Shown here piece after piece: positions 15,116 through 16,326 of a stretch of 16,326 nt of DNA. The translations under genes and the position numbers were made by a program. This DNA is from Clostridium sp. GTDB lineage: Bacteria > Bacillota > Clostridia > Acetivibrionales > Acetivibrionaceae. The number at the start of each line of letters is the position of its first letter. Position 1 is the stretch's first letter. The stretch spans positions 1-16,326 of the forward strand of contig DUVG01000204.1 in the NCBI GenBank assembly GCA_012841175.1. Direction: 5' to 3'. Under the pieces are notes generated by a model. The model searched no databases, was not told the DNA's origin, and was given only the letters and a program-made list of their open reading frames with translations.

Positions 15116-16084
15116 TTATTTGTTAAAAATGTTTTTATCAACCCAGTTAAAAAATCCACCTAATTTTATCACCCTCCTCTTTTCTAAACAATTTTCCCTT
15201 TGAATCTTCATAAAATTTAATATACTGTCATTATATTCTTTAATGTATATGTTTTTATCCCCTATTATTGAGTTTAAATTATGAGAATTTTCAACCAGTG
15301 CCATATATAGGTCATCTACTAGACTTCCAAAAATTATCTCTTCTTTTACATTAGATTCCTTTATTTGCTCATCATGCTTTATCCCTCTTTTTTTCACAAA
15401 TTCTCTTAATAAAATATTTGTATTGCCTCTTTTAAGGTCTTTTTTCCAATCTATGTAGTCATCTGCAATTTGAAGAGAAAATAAAATTCTATCTATCGCC
15501 TTAAAATAAATATTTAATAATTCTTCCCTTTTAGCTAAAATACAAATTCCCACTACAGCAATTTTAATTAACTCAGCTTTAGCTGAAATTAAAGATACCA
15601 TTTTTTCATTTCCTAGTGGTATTTTATTGTTCATATTTATTTGTTCATCTATAATTGATTTACTCCATTTTTTCATGTAAAAATCGTAATAATCCCATAT
15701 CTCTTCATGGTGTTTAAATACTTCTCTGTAGATGGACATAAATTCTGAAAAATATAAATTGCTAAGCATTATCGTTTTAGATATGTCCTTATAATCTATT
15801 TCCCTATCAATTATGTCGTCTTGTATAAATGCAAATAACATCATAAAGGTATTTGCAACAGTAACTTTTATGCATACTTCTCTTTTAAGACCACATTGGT
15901 GATTCACCCAAAAAGAAAGTAAATAACAAATATAATTTTTTGAAGCATTTTCTTCGAATACATTATATTTGCCAAGATTCTTCATTCCTGCCTCATTTAA
16001 TCCTTTAGGGTATTTTGAGATAATTTTTTCACACCTTTCAAATACTTCTTTTAAATCATCACAAAAGTCATAAAAAAATTTCAT
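15116..16084 (-). CDS. Isoprenyl-diphosphate-synthase-fold protein, candidate peptide prenyltransferase (ComQ-like)
   Basis: This 322-residue cytosolic protein has the all-helical class I isoprenoid synthase fold. Both Asp-rich metal sites are intact: FIQDDIIDRE (D89, D90, D93) and QIADDYIDWKKD (D208, D209, D212, D216), the latter with the Gln before it typical of the family. I do not see the GGKR-x-RP motif that housekeeping chain-length enzymes use to bind isopentenyl diphosphate. This suggests it is not a standard polyprenyl synthase. ComQ of Bacillus is the known case of this fold acting on a peptide: it attaches farnesyl or geranyl to a Trp of ComX. Position directly before a Trp-ending small peptide supports the same role here (inference). 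The alternatives are an ordinary polyprenyl synthase or a terpene synthase. The ATG is preceded by AAAGGAT at about 8 bases. Confidence 0.78.
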   Translation of the reverse strand: MKFFYDFCDDLKEVFERCEKIISKYPKGLNEAGMKNLGKYNVFEENASKNYICYLLSFWVNHQCGLKREVCIKVTVANTFMMLFAFIQDDIIDREIDYKDISKTIMLSNLYFSEFMSIYREVFKHHEEIWDYYDFYMKKWSKSIIDEQINMNNKIPLGNEKMVSLISAKAELIKIAVVGICILAKREELLNIYFKAIDRILFSLQIADDYIDWKKDLKRGNTNILLREFVKKRGIKHDEQIKESNVKEEIIFGSLVDDLYMALVENSHNLNSIIGDKNIYIKEYNDSILNFMKIQRENCLEKRRVIKLGGFFNWVDKNIFNK

Positions 16085-16248
16085 ATATTATATCCTTTTA
16101 TATCTTTTTATTTTTCTGCAAAAAAATGCTTTAATGTGAAATGTCACTATTTCATCTACTATATCCTGCAATATATCCGATTTTTCTAGACATTTTGATG
16201 TTAGCGTAAAGTTATTGTAGGGGATGATACATAAAATACCATATAAAA
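16085..16248. other. Intergenic region upstream of the prenyl-synthase-like gene
   Basis: No gene is supported here. It holds the AAAGGAT site of the minus-strand gene, a small palindrome GTGA-AATG-TCAC (16136-16147) and the TGCAGGATATAG motif (16170-16159, minus strand). A good promoter for the prenyl-synthase-like gene was not found; TATATT just upstream of TGCAGG could be a -10 with a poor -35. Confidence 0.45.
16159..16170 (-). promoter_or_regulatory. TGCAGGATATAG motif upstream of the prenyl-synthase-like gene
   Basis: TGCAGGATATAG begins 86 bases before the start codon. The related TGCAGGATAGC in the kinase promoter begins 87 bases before that gene's ATG. The shared sequence and similar position suggest a common regulator, but the motif is short and may be chance. 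Confidence 0.3.
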
Positions 16249-16319
16249 TTGAAAAGAAGATGACATCCTGTTAAGATATTAATACAAAAAAAAATCTAAC
16301 AGAAAGGATGACATCTTCT
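16249..16319 (+). promoter_or_regulatory. Promoter with two GATGACATC palindromes for a plus-strand gene cut by the window edge
   Basis: TTGAAA (16249-16254), 17 bases, then TAAGAT (16272-16277) form a sigma-A-type promoter pointing right. The 9-bp near-palindrome GATGACATC occurs in the spacer (16259-16267) and again at 16307-16315, overlapping an AGAAAGG ribosome binding site. The second copy precedes an ATG at 16320; another ATG is at 16308. Wider arms (16255-16268 and 16306-16319) are inverted repeats with one mismatch, and inner TGTTA/TAACA can also pair. The layout suits an autoregulated gene or the terminal repeat of a mobile element. Only seven bases of the following gene are visible. 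Confidence 0.5.
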
Positions 16320-16326
16320 ATGTATA

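Noticed and set aside
16152..16193. 13-codon minus-strand frame whose start (MSRKIGYI) resembles serine recombinase N-termini
   Set aside because: The match is only about eight residues, the frame stops at once and there is no ribosome binding site. It could be a recombinase remnant but cannot be told from chance.

Overview
The window reads as chromosomal DNA of a low-GC Gram-positive bacterium of the Clostridia type. The evidence is strong A+T bias, AGGAGG-like ribosome binding sites, GTG and TTG starts, and Firmicutes-style genes: an FtsK/SpoIIIE translocase, a DUF896 protein, a UPF0178 protein, a clostridial-type SerA and a lipoprotein of the DUF4015 hydrolase family. The exact genus cannot be read from the sequence.

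Left part (1-9208): the minus strand carries, in transcription order, a UPF0178/YaiI protein, a DUF896 protein, a PIG-V-type membrane mannosyltransferase, and then a MoxR ATPase - DUF58 - TgpA-like transglutaminase operon. Beyond the operon lies a 5'-complete but 3'-cut FtsK/SpoIIIE DNA translocase with an acidic 13-residue tandem repeat in its linker. A plus-strand 5'-deoxynucleotidase (YfbR type) sits between tgpA and ftsK, tail to tail with tgpA. These are mostly housekeeping and envelope genes.

Middle (9209-12020): serA (phosphoglycerate dehydrogenase with a C-terminal ACT-like domain) and a secreted DUF4015 lipoprotein converge on one strong hairpin that can end transcription on both strands.

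Right part (12021-16326): this is the most interesting region. A 7TM sensor histidine kinase with a perfect consensus promoter (plus strand) faces two minus-strand genes. The first is an isoprenyl-diphosphate-synthase-fold protein with both Asp-rich motifs. The second is a 73-residue peptide with an NHLP (nitrile-hydratase-like) leader that ends in a C-terminal tryptophan. Enzyme, then Trp-ending peptide, next to a multi-spanning kinase has the logic of the Bacillus ComQ-ComX-ComP system, in which a ComX tryptophan is prenylated. Here, however, the peptide has a different leader, the kinase is of a different class (7TMR-DISM sensor, and a HisKA-like phosphoacceptor domain with a ~100-residue insertion), the kinase gene is convergent, and no response regulator is visible. 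I propose a ComQXP-like prenylated-peptide signalling module. A short TGCAGG-TATAG motif lies upstream of all three genes. At the right edge, a promoter with two GATGACATC palindromes drives something that starts in the last 7 bases.
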